Shown here: positions 14,425-22,709 of the stretch, in pieces
Numbering within the stretch: position 1 is the first letter of the stretch
Layout of the letters: each line of letters opens with the position of its first letter
Origin: Anaerolineales bacterium
Lineage (GTDB): Bacteria > Chloroflexota > Anaerolineae > Anaerolineales > Villigracilaceae
Assembly: GCA_016928525.1 (NCBI GenBank)
Contig: JAFGKO010000274.1
Span: 1-31,940 of the forward strand
Direction of reading: 5' to 3'
Length of the DNA: 31,940 nt
Program-made: the position numbers and the translations under genes
The notes under the pieces: generated by a model
Seen by the model: the letters and a program-made list of their open reading frames with translations, nothing else
Told to the model about the DNA's origin: nothing
Databases searched by the model: none

Positions 14425-15783
14425 CTACTCGGTCAATTCCATCTTGGCAGGTTCCTGTTGCTGGTAATTATCTCCGGGATCATAGTTGATGTTCAAGTCG
14501 CCGTTGCCACAGGTCTCGACGGTGTAGCCAATAATCTGGCCGTTGATTACTGAACCGCTATCGCCTTTGACTTCAACATGTGAGGAGACCGCCAGGATCG
14601 TCCCTTTGATCAAGCCATCGGCTGTTCCGTTAATAGTGATATTCGCGTTATTACCATAAGGCAGGTAGATCAACATATTTGCGTTCGGACCGATCGTGGG
14701 CGCGGTCATCGTAATATCGGCATTGCCGTTCCACCACACATCGCCGGATTCCATGTAGAAGGTGGTGTTGGTGGCAACAATCGTAGCGTTTGCGTTGAAA
14801 TGCATGCCATCTGAAGTACCTGTAGAATAAACCACCATGTGATCGGCTATAAAGTCCCCTCGTATATCGAAATCTCCATCATTAAGACGGAAGCTGACGT
14901 AATTGGCTGTGATGTTGGCATTTAGACTCACATCACCATTAATGCAATAGTTGCCTGGGGTGAAGATCCAGTCCCCATTGGGGATATGGATACCGTCGTA
15001 GATTCCGGGATAGAATGTGTGCGTGTCCTCGTCCCAGGAACCAGGGTCTGTGCATTCTATGCTGGGCGCTGGCAGGTCGATCCTTGGTGGGTATTCGACC
15101 TGTTCTGCGCCTCCTACAAGCGGGTCGTCGAATTCAACGCTCCCATTTGTGCAGAATGGATTGGACGAATTCACGACGGAAACGGCTGTGTCTACATCAA
15201 TGGAGCTATTGCCCCCCGCTCCCATGGCGCATGCGCTGGAAGAATTGACAAAAATACCGCTATTGTCGACAATCACGTTTGAGTTACCACAGTTGTCAAA
15301 TACAGGATTCTTAGGATCATTAGTCTGCTTTAAGGCCACCAAGGCTTCCCCGTCAAACAACGGCCCGATACTGCTCAATTTGGTTTTGGATACCGCCTGC
15401 ACGCGGTTGACCATCTCGTGAATGCCGACCACCCCCGCAAAGTAGGTATCCACGTGCGATTCGATCAGAACCTGGATATAATCGGGGTTCCCCGCATATT
15501 TGCCGCTGGTGGGCGGGCTGACCACCTGGACTATGTTCGTGTCGCCATTGTTATCATAGGTATTGTCTGCCGCGCGGGCCAGCCCGGCTGCCTGCCAATC
15601 GCCCCCGCGTATTTTGGTCAATGCAGCAGACAGGACAGCGGCATCCGCAGCGTTCTGGGCATGACGGCGGTCCGAGTAGGCATTGCCGCCGTCAATGGTC
15701 AGGCCGGTCAACCCCACCAGGCCGAAAATGGCGAACACAATCAGGATCAGCGCCTGTCCTTTTTCATATTTAGAGTGATTCAT
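14425..15783 (-). CDS. TadG-like pseudopilin/surface protein
   Basis: This 452-residue protein has an N-terminal TadE/TadG-type segment: KGQALILIVFAIFGLVGLTG is the membrane helix, followed by IDGGNAYSDRRHAQNAADAAVLSAAL, the typical TadG pattern. The extracytoplasmic part has a middle domain and a C-terminal repetitive beta domain (VVYSTGTSDG, GTILAVSSHVEVKG, INGQIIGYTVETCG). It ends in MELTE, as does its paralogue at 18374. These proteins are linked to Flp/Tad pilus assembly or anchoring in the envelope. AGGAG is 7 nt before the ATG. It is monocistronic, with its own promoter and dyads upstream. Confidence 0.8.
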   Translation of the reverse strand: MNHSKYEKGQALILIVFAIFGLVGLTGLTIDGGNAYSDRRHAQNAADAAVLSAALTKIRGGDWQAAGLARAADNTYDNNGDTNIVQVVSPPTSGKYAGNPDYIQVLIESHVDTYFAGVVGIHEMVNRVQAVSKTKLSSIGPLFDGEALVALKQTNDPKNPVFDNCGNSNVIVDNSGIFVNSSSACAMGAGGNSSIDVDTAVSVVNSSNPFCTNGSVEFDDPLVGGAEQVEYPPRIDLPAPSIECTDPGSWDEDTHTFYPGIYDGIHIPNGDWIFTPGNYCINGDVSLNANITANYVSFRLNDGDFDIRGDFIADHMVVYSTGTSDGMHFNANATIVATNTTFYMESGDVWWNGNADITMTAPTIGPNANMLIYLPYGNNANITINGTADGLIKGTILAVSSHVEVKGDSGSVINGQIIGYTVETCGNGDLNINYDPGDNYQQQEPAKMELTE

Positions 15784-15834
15784 GCTACGGCTCCTAAAAT
15801 ATACATAGGTTGCTACGGTTACTACTATATATTT

Positions 15835-15862
15835 ATTATATCTTCTGCCACATAGAGTTCAA
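15835..15862 (-). promoter_or_regulatory. Promoter of the TadG-like gene
   Basis: On the minus strand TTGAAC (15857-15862) and a perfect TATAAT (15835-15840) have a 16-nt spacer. The leader is about 45 nt long. The -35 is touched by the dyad at 15861-15880. Confidence 0.6.
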
Positions 15863-15880
15863 CTATCAGAACTGATAGTT
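15861..15880. promoter_or_regulatory. Dyad overlapping the -35 of the TadG-like gene
   Basis: AACTATCAG-AA-CTGATAGTT has perfect 9-bp arms. It overlaps the -35 element by two bases, the usual position of a repressor site. The binding protein is unknown. Confidence 0.5.
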
Positions 15881-15900
15881 CAGGCGATAGGGACAAATGG

Positions 15901-15918
15901 GGGATATACGTATATCCC
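15901..15918. promoter_or_regulatory. Perfect 18-bp palindrome after glmS
   Basis: GGGATATACGTATATCCC is a loopless perfect palindrome 28 nt beyond the glmS stop and about 40 nt upstream of the TadG-like promoter -35. No T-run follows on either side, so an operator is more likely than a terminator. Confidence 0.4.
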
Positions 15919-15945
15919 GGGATAAATATTCCCTGGCGGAGGCTG

Positions 15946-17787
15946 TTATTCTACCGTTACGCTTTTAGCCAGGTTCCTGGGCTGGTCCACGTCCAGTCCG
16001 CGGATGAAGGCGATGTGATAAGCCAACATCTGCAGCGGGATAACGGTCACCACCGGGCTGAGCATCCAGGGCGTTTCGGGCACCCACAGGATATGGTCAG
16101 CCATACCCTGGACCAACTCATCTCCTTCGGTTGCAACGGCGATCACGACCCCACCGCGCGCCTTGGCCTGCTGGATCTGCGAGATCATTTTCTCGTGCCA
16201 CGGGTCTTTTGGGGCCAAGCACAGGACCGGCATATTTTCGTCGATCAAGGCAATCGGGCCGTGCTTCATCTCGCCAGCCGGGTAGCCCTCGGCATGGATA
16301 TAGGAAATTTCCTTGAGTTTTAATGCGCCTTCGTAAGCGATGGGCATGTTGATGCCACGCCCCAGGTACAGGCAATTGTGGATGTCTTTCAGGGTGAAAG
16401 CAATACTTTCGATGCCCGGTTCGCTATTCAGTGTGCGGCTGGCCAGGTCGGGTACCAGGCGCAAGTCTGCTACCAGGGCGCGGCGGGTTTTCTCGTCGAG
16501 CGCGCCGCGCAGTTCAGCCAGTAGGATGGCCAGCATGTATTGGTCCACCAGCGGGGCGGTAAAGGCCTTGGTCGAAGCCACGCCGATTTCGGGTCCGGTT
16601 TGCATCGAGATGTAGCCGTCCGCGATGCGCATGGCCTGCGAGCCAATCGCATTGACGATGCTCCACAACACTGCGCCTTTCTTGCGTCCCTCCTCCATCG
16701 CGGCCAGCGTGTCGGCTGTCTCCCCGGATTGCGAGATTGCCAGTACAACCGTGTTTTCGTCGATGATCGGGTCGCTGTAGCGGAACTCCGAGCCAATCAC
16801 GACTTCGACCGGAATGCGCGCGATCTTCTCGATCAAGATTTTCCCTACCAGGCCGGCATAGGCCGCCGTGCCGCAAGCTGTGATGTAGATACGCTGGATG
16901 CGTTTTGCCAGTTCCGGCGTCAGATTGAGTTCGGGCAGGCGGATGCGGCTTTCATTGAAATCCACGCGTCCGGCCAGGGTATCGGTCAGCGAACGCACCT
17001 GCTCGTGGATTTCCTTTTGCATGAAGTGGCGATATTCGCCCTTTTCAGCCGAAACCGCATCCCAGGCAATGGTGTGCACATCGGGTTGTACCGCCTGGCC
17101 ATCGAGCGTCTCGACTTGCACTTTATCTTTGGTGATGACGGCCATCTGGCGCGATTCCAGGAAGATGACTTTGCGGGTATGCTCGAGGATAGCCGGGATG
17201 TCGGAAGCGATATAATTTTCGCCTTCGCCCAGCCCGATGACGACCCCGCCAGCGTTGCCGATGCGGGCACACACGATTTTATCCGGCTCATCGGCCGATA
17301 ACAGTACGATGCCGTGCGCCCCCTGCACCTGGTTGAATGTGCGCCGGGCTGCCTCGGTCAGATTCAGGCCTGCCGCCTGGTGATGTTCCACCAGGTGCAC
17401 AATGGTTTCGGTGTCTGTGTCTGAATTGAAGTGTGTGCCTTCGGCGGTTAATTCGTCTTTGAGTTCAAGGAAGTTTTCGACGATACCGTTATGGACCACC
17501 ACCACACGACCAGACGCGCCCAGGTGGGGGTGTGCGTTGCGCGCGGATGGCGCGCCGTGCGTAGCCCAGCGGGTATGACCGATACCGGGCGCGCCATTGG
17601 CGGGTGCGCCGTGCACCAGCTCGACCAGGCGCGCCAATTTGCCCGCGTCTCGCCGGACCTCGATCTTGCCTCCCTGATAGACAGCAAGACCGGCCGAATC
17701 GTAGCCGCGGTATTCCAGACGCTTGAGTCCATTCAGGATGATAGGCGTCGCATCCTGTGGGCCGATATATCCAACGATTCCACACAT
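15946..17787 (-). CDS. glmS: Glutamine-fructose-6-phosphate aminotransferase
   Basis: This 613-residue enzyme makes glucosamine-6-phosphate from fructose-6-phosphate and glutamine, the first step to UDP-GlcNAc and so to peptidoglycan and surface glycans. The N-terminal class II glutaminase begins MCGIVGYIG with the catalytic Cys2, and has RLEYRGYDSAG and HTRWATHG. Two SIS domains follow (about 290-420 and 460-600), with the ITACGTAAYAG, SQSGETADTLAA and AEGYPAGEMKHGP motifs. It ends in the conserved PRNLAKSVTVE. The length fits the family (about 609). GGAGG precedes the ATG. It interrupts a block of Tad-related genes. It is on the same strand as they are, but it has a 586-nt leader region of its own. 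Confidence 0.97.
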   Translation of the reverse strand: MCGIVGYIGPQDATPIILNGLKRLEYRGYDSAGLAVYQGGKIEVRRDAGKLARLVELVHGAPANGAPGIGHTRWATHGAPSARNAHPHLGASGRVVVVHNGIVENFLELKDELTAEGTHFNSDTDTETIVHLVEHHQAAGLNLTEAARRTFNQVQGAHGIVLLSADEPDKIVCARIGNAGGVVIGLGEGENYIASDIPAILEHTRKVIFLESRQMAVITKDKVQVETLDGQAVQPDVHTIAWDAVSAEKGEYRHFMQKEIHEQVRSLTDTLAGRVDFNESRIRLPELNLTPELAKRIQRIYITACGTAAYAGLVGKILIEKIARIPVEVVIGSEFRYSDPIIDENTVVLAISQSGETADTLAAMEEGRKKGAVLWSIVNAIGSQAMRIADGYISMQTGPEIGVASTKAFTAPLVDQYMLAILLAELRGALDEKTRRALVADLRLVPDLASRTLNSEPGIESIAFTLKDIHNCLYLGRGINMPIAYEGALKLKEISYIHAEGYPAGEMKHGPIALIDENMPVLCLAPKDPWHEKMISQIQQAKARGGVVIAVATEGDELVQGMADHILWVPETPWMLSPVVTVIPLQMLAYHIAFIRGLDVDQPRNLAKSVTVE

Positions 17788-18066
17788 AGTAGGGATCCTC
17801 CGATTTTTAGAGAGTAGATAATTAGAGAATAGATGACCAGAGAGTGGGAAAATAGAGGTTCATCCATCGTGAATGCGTGGGTGCAAATCTGCCCACTATT
17901 CTCTACTCTCTGCTCCCTATTCCCTTTTTCGCCATCCTTTGCAGTTTTGTCCGCGCTGTTACCAGCACGGCTTTGAGGCAAAGTTTTTTCGGAGGGAAAG
18001 GTGGTCGGGTGATGGCGCACCCGGAGGGCTTCCGCTGATCTGTCGATTTTTTTTACCTCACCCCGA

Positions 18067-18087
18067 CCCTCTCCTGGAAGGAGAGGG
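18067..18087. repeat. CCCTCTCC hairpin repeat
   Basis: CCCTCTCC (18067-18074) and GGAGAGGG (18080-18087) enclose TGGAA. The surrounding CACCCCGACCCTCTCC is a common intergenic palindrome in this kind of genome (recalled, not checked). Confidence 0.5.
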
Positions 18088-18323
18088 GAAGTAAGGAAAT
18101 TAGCTCCATCTCGCGATGGAGAACCCTCTTCCTCGTCATCCTGCGACTTCGGGTCTCGCTATGCTCTTCGACTTCTCTTAGAGCTACTCGACCCTCCGCT
18201 TAGGACCATGCGCTGTCTTTCCCTGGAAGTTGTGTCAGGCGCCTCCTTTCGGGTTGATTTTGCGGCGATTATACCGCACTTGAACGGCAAACCCCCTTCG
18301 GGGATGATATCCCCTTTGGGTAA

Positions 18324-18359
18324 CGCGGCAGGCAGGTTGAAGGTCCGACCTGCTGCGGG
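18324..18359 (-). terminator. Hairpin after the Tad operon
   Basis: GGCAGG-CAGGT (18327-18337) pairs with ACCTG-CTGC (18348-18356) with one bulge, just past the stop of the TadG-like gene at 18374. No clear T-run follows on the minus strand, so it is a weak or Rho-assisted terminator. Confidence 0.45.
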
Positions 18360-18373
18360 TTTATATCAGAAAA

Positions 18374-19603
18374 CTATTCGGTCAACTCAACTTCAGGCAT
18401 TGTGATGGCATCATAGTTTTGTTCGTTATTGTATTTGATGACAACGTTGCTATTTCCCTTTACATCAATGCGATAGCCGATGATCTGGCTGTGAAAACCG
18501 CTCTTCGAGTCGTTTCCGTTGATGTGAATCGTAGCGCCGGGCGCCAGGATCGTCCCTTTTATGGAGGAGCCTCCACCGGCATTGAGTACCGCTTTGCTCT
18601 TGTTGTCGATGGGCATGTAGACCAGCAGTCCGGCGAGTTCCCCTTTTTTGGGAGCGCTGAGTTCAAGGGTCGAGGTACCTCCCCAGTATAGTTCGCCACT
18701 AACGACAAAGGTCACGTTGCTGCCTGAAAGATGCCTACCGTCGACAATGAAATTATTGACACAGTAAATACCCTTTCCCAATTCGCGTACATCGGGAGGT
18801 GGAAAATCCTCATCCCATGAGCCAGCGCTCATGCTGTAGCCTGTCTCACTGATTTCGGCTTCTTTGGTGCAGCCAACTTTGGGCGGCATAAAAGGCGGCG
18901 GGTAAGGAACGGGGGTCCGACCGGTGCTAGGCGGGTAGGGTGTGAGCAGTTGTGGTTTTTGGATGGAGGCGCCGCCAACAATGGTGATGGGATAGCCGTC
19001 TCGTATGCGGATGCTGCCGTTAGCCTGTTGGAGCAAGGCGCAATCGGGATTGTCCGAGTTGATAAAAACGCCACCGCCGGTTATATCTAACGTAGCCTCC
19101 TCGCGCAGCCAGAAACTCTTGTTGTTTTCACAATCGCTGGTAGGTGCCAGGCTGACCACGGCATAACCGTAAATCAGTTCTGCTAATTCCGGTGTTTTTG
19201 TACGGGTAACGGAACTGACCCGGTTGATGATGAAATCCCGACCGATAATGCCGCCAAAATATGTGTCAACCCGCGAGGTGATGATAATCTGGATATACTC
19301 GATATCGCCAACGTGGTCGCCATCAGTAGGCGGACTGTATACTTGCACAGTACTCGTTGCGCCATCGTTTTTGTAGCCATTTAGTGCGGCAACCTCGTTT
19401 GCTCTCTGAACGAAATTTTCACCCCGTACCCGGGCCAGGGCGCTGGACAGGGCGGCGCTATCGGCGGCATTTTGCGCTTTGCGACGGTCAAGAAAGACAT
19501 TACCACCATCCACAACCAAGGCGATAATGCCTATCAGGGCTACCATGCCAAGCACGACCAGCACCAGCACCTGGCCGCGTTCGTAACGGGCTGCATTGCT
19601 CAT
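18374..19603 (-). CDS. TadG-like pseudopilin/surface protein (paralogue)
   Basis: This 409-residue paralogue of the protein at 14425 has an N-terminal RGQVLVLVVLGMVALIGIIA helix, then VVDGGNVFLDRRKAQNAADSAALSSALARVRG. A Pro-rich linker (PYPPSTGRTPVPYPPPFMPP) sits mid-protein. The C-terminal domain shares GTILAP, QIIGYRIDVKGNSNVVIKY and the terminal ELTE with the paralogue. It is the last gene of the prepilin peptidase - giant TadE - TadE - TadG unit, 16 nt after tadE. It probably sits in the membrane with the bulk outside. Confidence 0.82.
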   Translation of the reverse strand: MSNAARYERGQVLVLVVLGMVALIGIIALVVDGGNVFLDRRKAQNAADSAALSSALARVRGENFVQRANEVAALNGYKNDGATSTVQVYSPPTDGDHVGDIEYIQIIITSRVDTYFGGIIGRDFIINRVSSVTRTKTPELAELIYGYAVVSLAPTSDCENNKSFWLREEATLDITGGGVFINSDNPDCALLQQANGSIRIRDGYPITIVGGASIQKPQLLTPYPPSTGRTPVPYPPPFMPPKVGCTKEAEISETGYSMSAGSWDEDFPPPDVRELGKGIYCVNNFIVDGRHLSGSNVTFVVSGELYWGGTSTLELSAPKKGELAGLLVYMPIDNKSKAVLNAGGGSSIKGTILAPGATIHINGNDSKSGFHSQIIGYRIDVKGNSNVVIKYNNEQNYDAITMPEVELTE

Positions 19604-19619
19604 GTTGATCCTTTTTACG

Positions 19620-20060
19620 CTATGGGCATATTGGTCTTAAGATGGTGTCGGTCACGCTGCCAGTTAACGGGATCGTATTCGATCCAATGATAGGGCCGAT
19701 GAAGGGCATACCAATCCGATGCGGATAGGATACGTTTACCTGGATTCCTTTGCCCTCGCAGTTGGGCGCGCCATCTGGATAACTGATCACAACGGTCACG
19801 TCCGGATCGTTTTGTAAATCGATGGGGGATAGCGATGCAGAGCGTACGCGCGCCTCGATATTTGCGTCATCGCCAGGGTGGATAGAGCCATACAGTGCGC
19901 CTTCTTGTGCGGCGTCACGTAACTGGACGAATTGAAACAGGGCGATACCGAACTCAACTGCGCCAGCCAGGAGCATCATGATCACTGTCAGGCTGATGGC
20001 GAATTCAACTAAGCTTTGCCCGCGTTCTTTAGAGTGGGGGGAAAATCGTGCGTTTGTCAT
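19620..20060 (-). CDS. TadE-like pseudopilin
   Basis: This 146-residue protein starts at 20060 (MTNARFSPHSKERGQSLVEF). Its ATG overlaps the stop of the previous gene by ATGA, so translation is coupled. ERG-QSLVEFAISL matches the type IV prepilin-like rule (Gly before the cut, Glu at +5), followed by a hydrophobic helix and VQLRDAAQEGALYGS, the TadE signature. It has one Cys in APNCEGKG and one near the C-terminus. It should be a minor pseudopilin cut by the adjacent prepilin peptidase. Confidence 0.85.
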   Translation of the reverse strand: MTNARFSPHSKERGQSLVEFAISLTVIMMLLAGAVEFGIALFQFVQLRDAAQEGALYGSIHPGDDANIEARVRSASLSPIDLQNDPDVTVVISYPDGAPNCEGKGIQVNVSYPHRIGMPFIGPIIGSNTIPLTGSVTDTILRPICP

Positions 20061-22660
20061 GGGAGTTGACCGTTGTTCTGTGAATCCAGTTGGACGCAGC
20101 CGCCTTCGGCAAAGCGAACCAGGAGGCGTTCGGTGCCATTGCTTTGGTATGTCTTTTTGGTTTTTATCTCCAGTAGCTTGCTCGATGCAGGAGTGATGGT
20201 CAAATCTCCACTGAAGTTCGAGATCGTAGCCGGTGACCCACTTTCGTTGCCAGTCCAAATAGGTATACCGCCGAGTTCGATTGTTTGAAGTCCGTTGCCT
20301 TGCGCGTTGTTAAAATAAACCTGAATTTCAGATATGGTAATCGTCGAGGCTCCATAGTTGAAAATCGTGAACCCAAACGGATTTGTTTTGAACTCACTAT
20401 GACGCGGATCGCAGCCTGTGACGATACTGACCGTCACAGTTGCTGTGGCTTGATTGGAGGGTAGGGTTTGCGCGCCGTTCTTCGCTGTGGCAATTGCTGT
20501 ATTAACGACAGATCCGGCGCTGGCATCCTGCGTGGTGATGGTATAGTTGGCCGTGCAGGTTACAAACCCTCCGACCGGAATTGAACTTGCAGGTGGTGAA
20601 CAGGTTACAAACACTTTGTTATCTGCTACCGTGAATGGAGCGGAGAGCACAGTATTACCGGTATTGCGTAGTTTGTAGATGTAGGTAATGGTCTGCCCGA
20701 TGCTGTTTGCAATAGCCGGATTGGCAGTTTTCTCGAGCGTCAAGCGAGGGAATGGATTGGTGATCACCGTAGCGTAGACTGGGGTGGAGGTCACCAGATT
20801 TGAACCGGCGTTCGCAGTGACAGTCGCTGTATTGGTGATCGACCCGTTATTCAAATCCTCTTGTGTAATTGTGTGCGAGTGTGTACAGGTCGTGGTTGCG
20901 CCCGGCGCCAGCGGACTGGTTGCCCCAGAACAATTAACCAGGGTGGGATACTGGCTATCTGTTATCGTGAAAGGCGCGGTTAGGGACAGTGTGCCCGTAT
21001 TTCTTATAGTATAGATGTAGTTAACAACCGTTCCAAGCGTTTGGGCCGGATTTGGCGAGGCAGAAATCGTCAGGGTGATTTTCGGTAACGCTGTGATGAG
21101 CACCGAGGTGCTGGCCTGATTGGATGTCACTGTCTGGCCGGAGTATCTGGCTGTGGCGGTGGCGTGGTTGGTCACAGAGCCTGCATCGGCATCGGCCTGC
21201 GTAATCGCGTAAGTACCTGTACAAGTTGTCGTAGCGTTCGGTGCGATAGAACCGGACGCCCCAGAACAATCGATCGTCGTAACTTTATCGTCCGAAATAC
21301 TATATGGTGAAGTTAAGTTGACAGGTCCGGCGTTGCGAAGTGTGTATGTGTAAGTGATGACCTGCCCGATCGCGGTTGCGGTGTCAGGAGAGGCGGAAAT
21401 GGATAGCACCAGAGGCTTGGTAACAACGGTTGCGCTGGCCAAGTTCGAGATGGCCTGACTGCATGAAGCAATCGCGAAATTGGTTACGAAACCATCGTCG
21501 ATATCGCCGCTTGTAATAAGATAGCTCCCGATGCAGGTTGTTGAAGCTCCGGGCGCCAACGGGCTGGCAGCCCCCGAACAGTTTACGGCAGGGAGGGTGT
21601 CGTCGGTTATGCTGAAGGGCCCGTTTAGGGTAACGTTGCCGGTGTTTTGCAAGGTGAATGTGTAAGTGACCGTGGTTCCCTGGTTGAAGGCTATGATTGG
21701 CGTTGGGGTTACTTGCAGGTTCACTTGGGGATTTTGTGTTGCAATGATCGTAGCAGTGGCGGAGGGGGAGGTGGTAGCGCCCGCGGTAGCGGTCGCCGTA
21801 TTGGTCACAAAACCTTTATCCAGGTCGGCTTGAGTGATCGTGTACGTGCCGGTGCAGGTGGTGGAGGCGCCCGGCGCAAGAGGACTGGTTGCTCCTGCGC
21901 AACTGATGCTCCCCACTGTATTGTCTGAAATGCTGTACGGCGAGGTCAGACTGTTCGCACCGCTGTTGGAGAGTGTATACGTATATGTAATAACCTGGCC
22001 CAACGTATCATAGGTTTCCGGCGAAGCTGTAATCGCCAGGTCTAGAGAATACGAGCCCCCTCCCGCGCCTCCCCAGGCGGCAGGGACCGCCGTCACTTCA
22101 ATGGGAATCTCGCCCACGATCGTGCGCGAGGCGGCTGATTCGATCTGTAAGGGGTCTAGCGGGATAAATGGAATGACGGGCGCAAAAAAGGCGGACACGT
22201 AAACGCTGATGCGGTCACCGTTCTGGATGGGATCCTGCGAAAGGGAGTAAACGAGAGTACAAGTGTTGGAACTGGCGACTTCCGGGTCCGGGTTGATGGT
22301 GAGCGGATTTGTAATCGGAACTGGATTCCCACTGCCATCGATACCACGATCATACGTGATATTGACATTTGTAAAGTCTGTGATGAAAGCCACGCGGTTG
22401 GCCTCGGCGAGGATTCCGTTACAGTCGCGGTAGTGTTGCGTGTCAAGCGAACCATCACCATTGGTGTCCACCAGCCCTATGGCGGACCCATAGCGAACGG
22501 CCTGGCGGCTGGCTGTGTTAACAGAAGCGAAAATGAAGAGCAGCCGACCAACTTCCAATAGCCCATACACAACCAGGAGCAGGATCGGCAGAACGAGCGC
22601 GAACTCAGCCATGGCTTGTGCGGCAGGTTTGTTATTTGCTTTCATCTTTTTTATAAACAT
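20057..22660 (-). CDS. Giant TadE-like pseudopilin with five DUF11/DUF7507-type repeats
   Basis: The first 200 residues of this 867-residue protein are TadE-like. AQAMAEFALVLPILLLVVYG has Glu at +5 after a likely Ala|Gln cut, then VNTASRQAVRYGSA. A Gly-rich hinge (AAWGGAGGGSYS, about 195-205) leads into five tandem domains at about 205-307, 312-414, 417-522, 527-633 and 639-745. Each has 'GQVITYTYTLxNxG', 'xCSGAxSPLAPGAxTTCTGTYxIT' and 'xVTNTATATA', with one Cys pair per repeat. A C-terminal domain (about 750-867) with two Cys follows. Such repeats form extracellular beta-sandwich stalks. AGGA is 9 nt before the ATG. A TadE with a long adhesive stalk is unusual. Confidence 0.82.
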   Translation of the reverse strand: MFIKKMKANNKPAAQAMAEFALVLPILLLVVYGLLEVGRLLFIFASVNTASRQAVRYGSAIGLVDTNGDGSLDTQHYRDCNGILAEANRVAFITDFTNVNITYDRGIDGSGNPVPITNPLTINPDPEVASSNTCTLVYSLSQDPIQNGDRISVYVSAFFAPVIPFIPLDPLQIESAASRTIVGEIPIEVTAVPAAWGGAGGGSYSLDLAITASPETYDTLGQVITYTYTLSNSGANSLTSPYSISDNTVGSISCAGATSPLAPGASTTCTGTYTITQADLDKGFVTNTATATAGATTSPSATATIIATQNPQVNLQVTPTPIIAFNQGTTVTYTFTLQNTGNVTLNGPFSITDDTLPAVNCSGAASPLAPGASTTCIGSYLITSGDIDDGFVTNFAIASCSQAISNLASATVVTKPLVLSISASPDTATAIGQVITYTYTLRNAGPVNLTSPYSISDDKVTTIDCSGASGSIAPNATTTCTGTYAITQADADAGSVTNHATATARYSGQTVTSNQASTSVLITALPKITLTISASPNPAQTLGTVVNYIYTIRNTGTLSLTAPFTITDSQYPTLVNCSGATSPLAPGATTTCTHSHTITQEDLNNGSITNTATVTANAGSNLVTSTPVYATVITNPFPRLTLEKTANPAIANSIGQTITYIYKLRNTGNTVLSAPFTVADNKVFVTCSPPASSIPVGGFVTCTANYTITTQDASAGSVVNTAIATAKNGAQTLPSNQATATVTVSIVTGCDPRHSEFKTNPFGFTIFNYGASTITISEIQVYFNNAQGNGLQTIELGGIPIWTGNESGSPATISNFSGDLTITPASSKLLEIKTKKTYQSNGTERLLVRFAEGGCVQLDSQNNGQLP

Positions 22661-22709
22661 TGCTTAGTTTCCTACTTTTAGTTTACTATTCGCCCCGGTA
22701 TGACCAATC

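Larger units (their letters stand above)
17788..18373 (-). other. Long structured region upstream of glmS
   Basis: No gene is visible. On the minus strand a TATAAT lies at 18268-18273, which would give a leader of about 480 nt. Within it are a hairpin capped by GUAA (17951-17970: CCG-GCUG-GUAA-CAGC-CGG with one mismatch), enclosed by CTTTGC/GCAAAG arms (17937-17942 and 17978-17983). There are also two complementary CTACTCTCT blocks (17809-17832 and 17896-17911). The CCCTCTCC/GGAGAGGG hairpin (18067-18087) and GGGGAT/ATCCCC (18300-18314) are further repeats. I see no glmS ribozyme core. Confidence 0.4.

Noticed and set aside
17937..18054. SRP RNA or another known housekeeping RNA on the + strand
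   Set aside because: T-runs follow hairpins here, but the conserved SRP and RNase P RNA core sequences are missing.
17788..18100. glmS ribozyme
   Set aside because: The expected catalytic core just upstream of glmS is not present. The region has other hairpins only.
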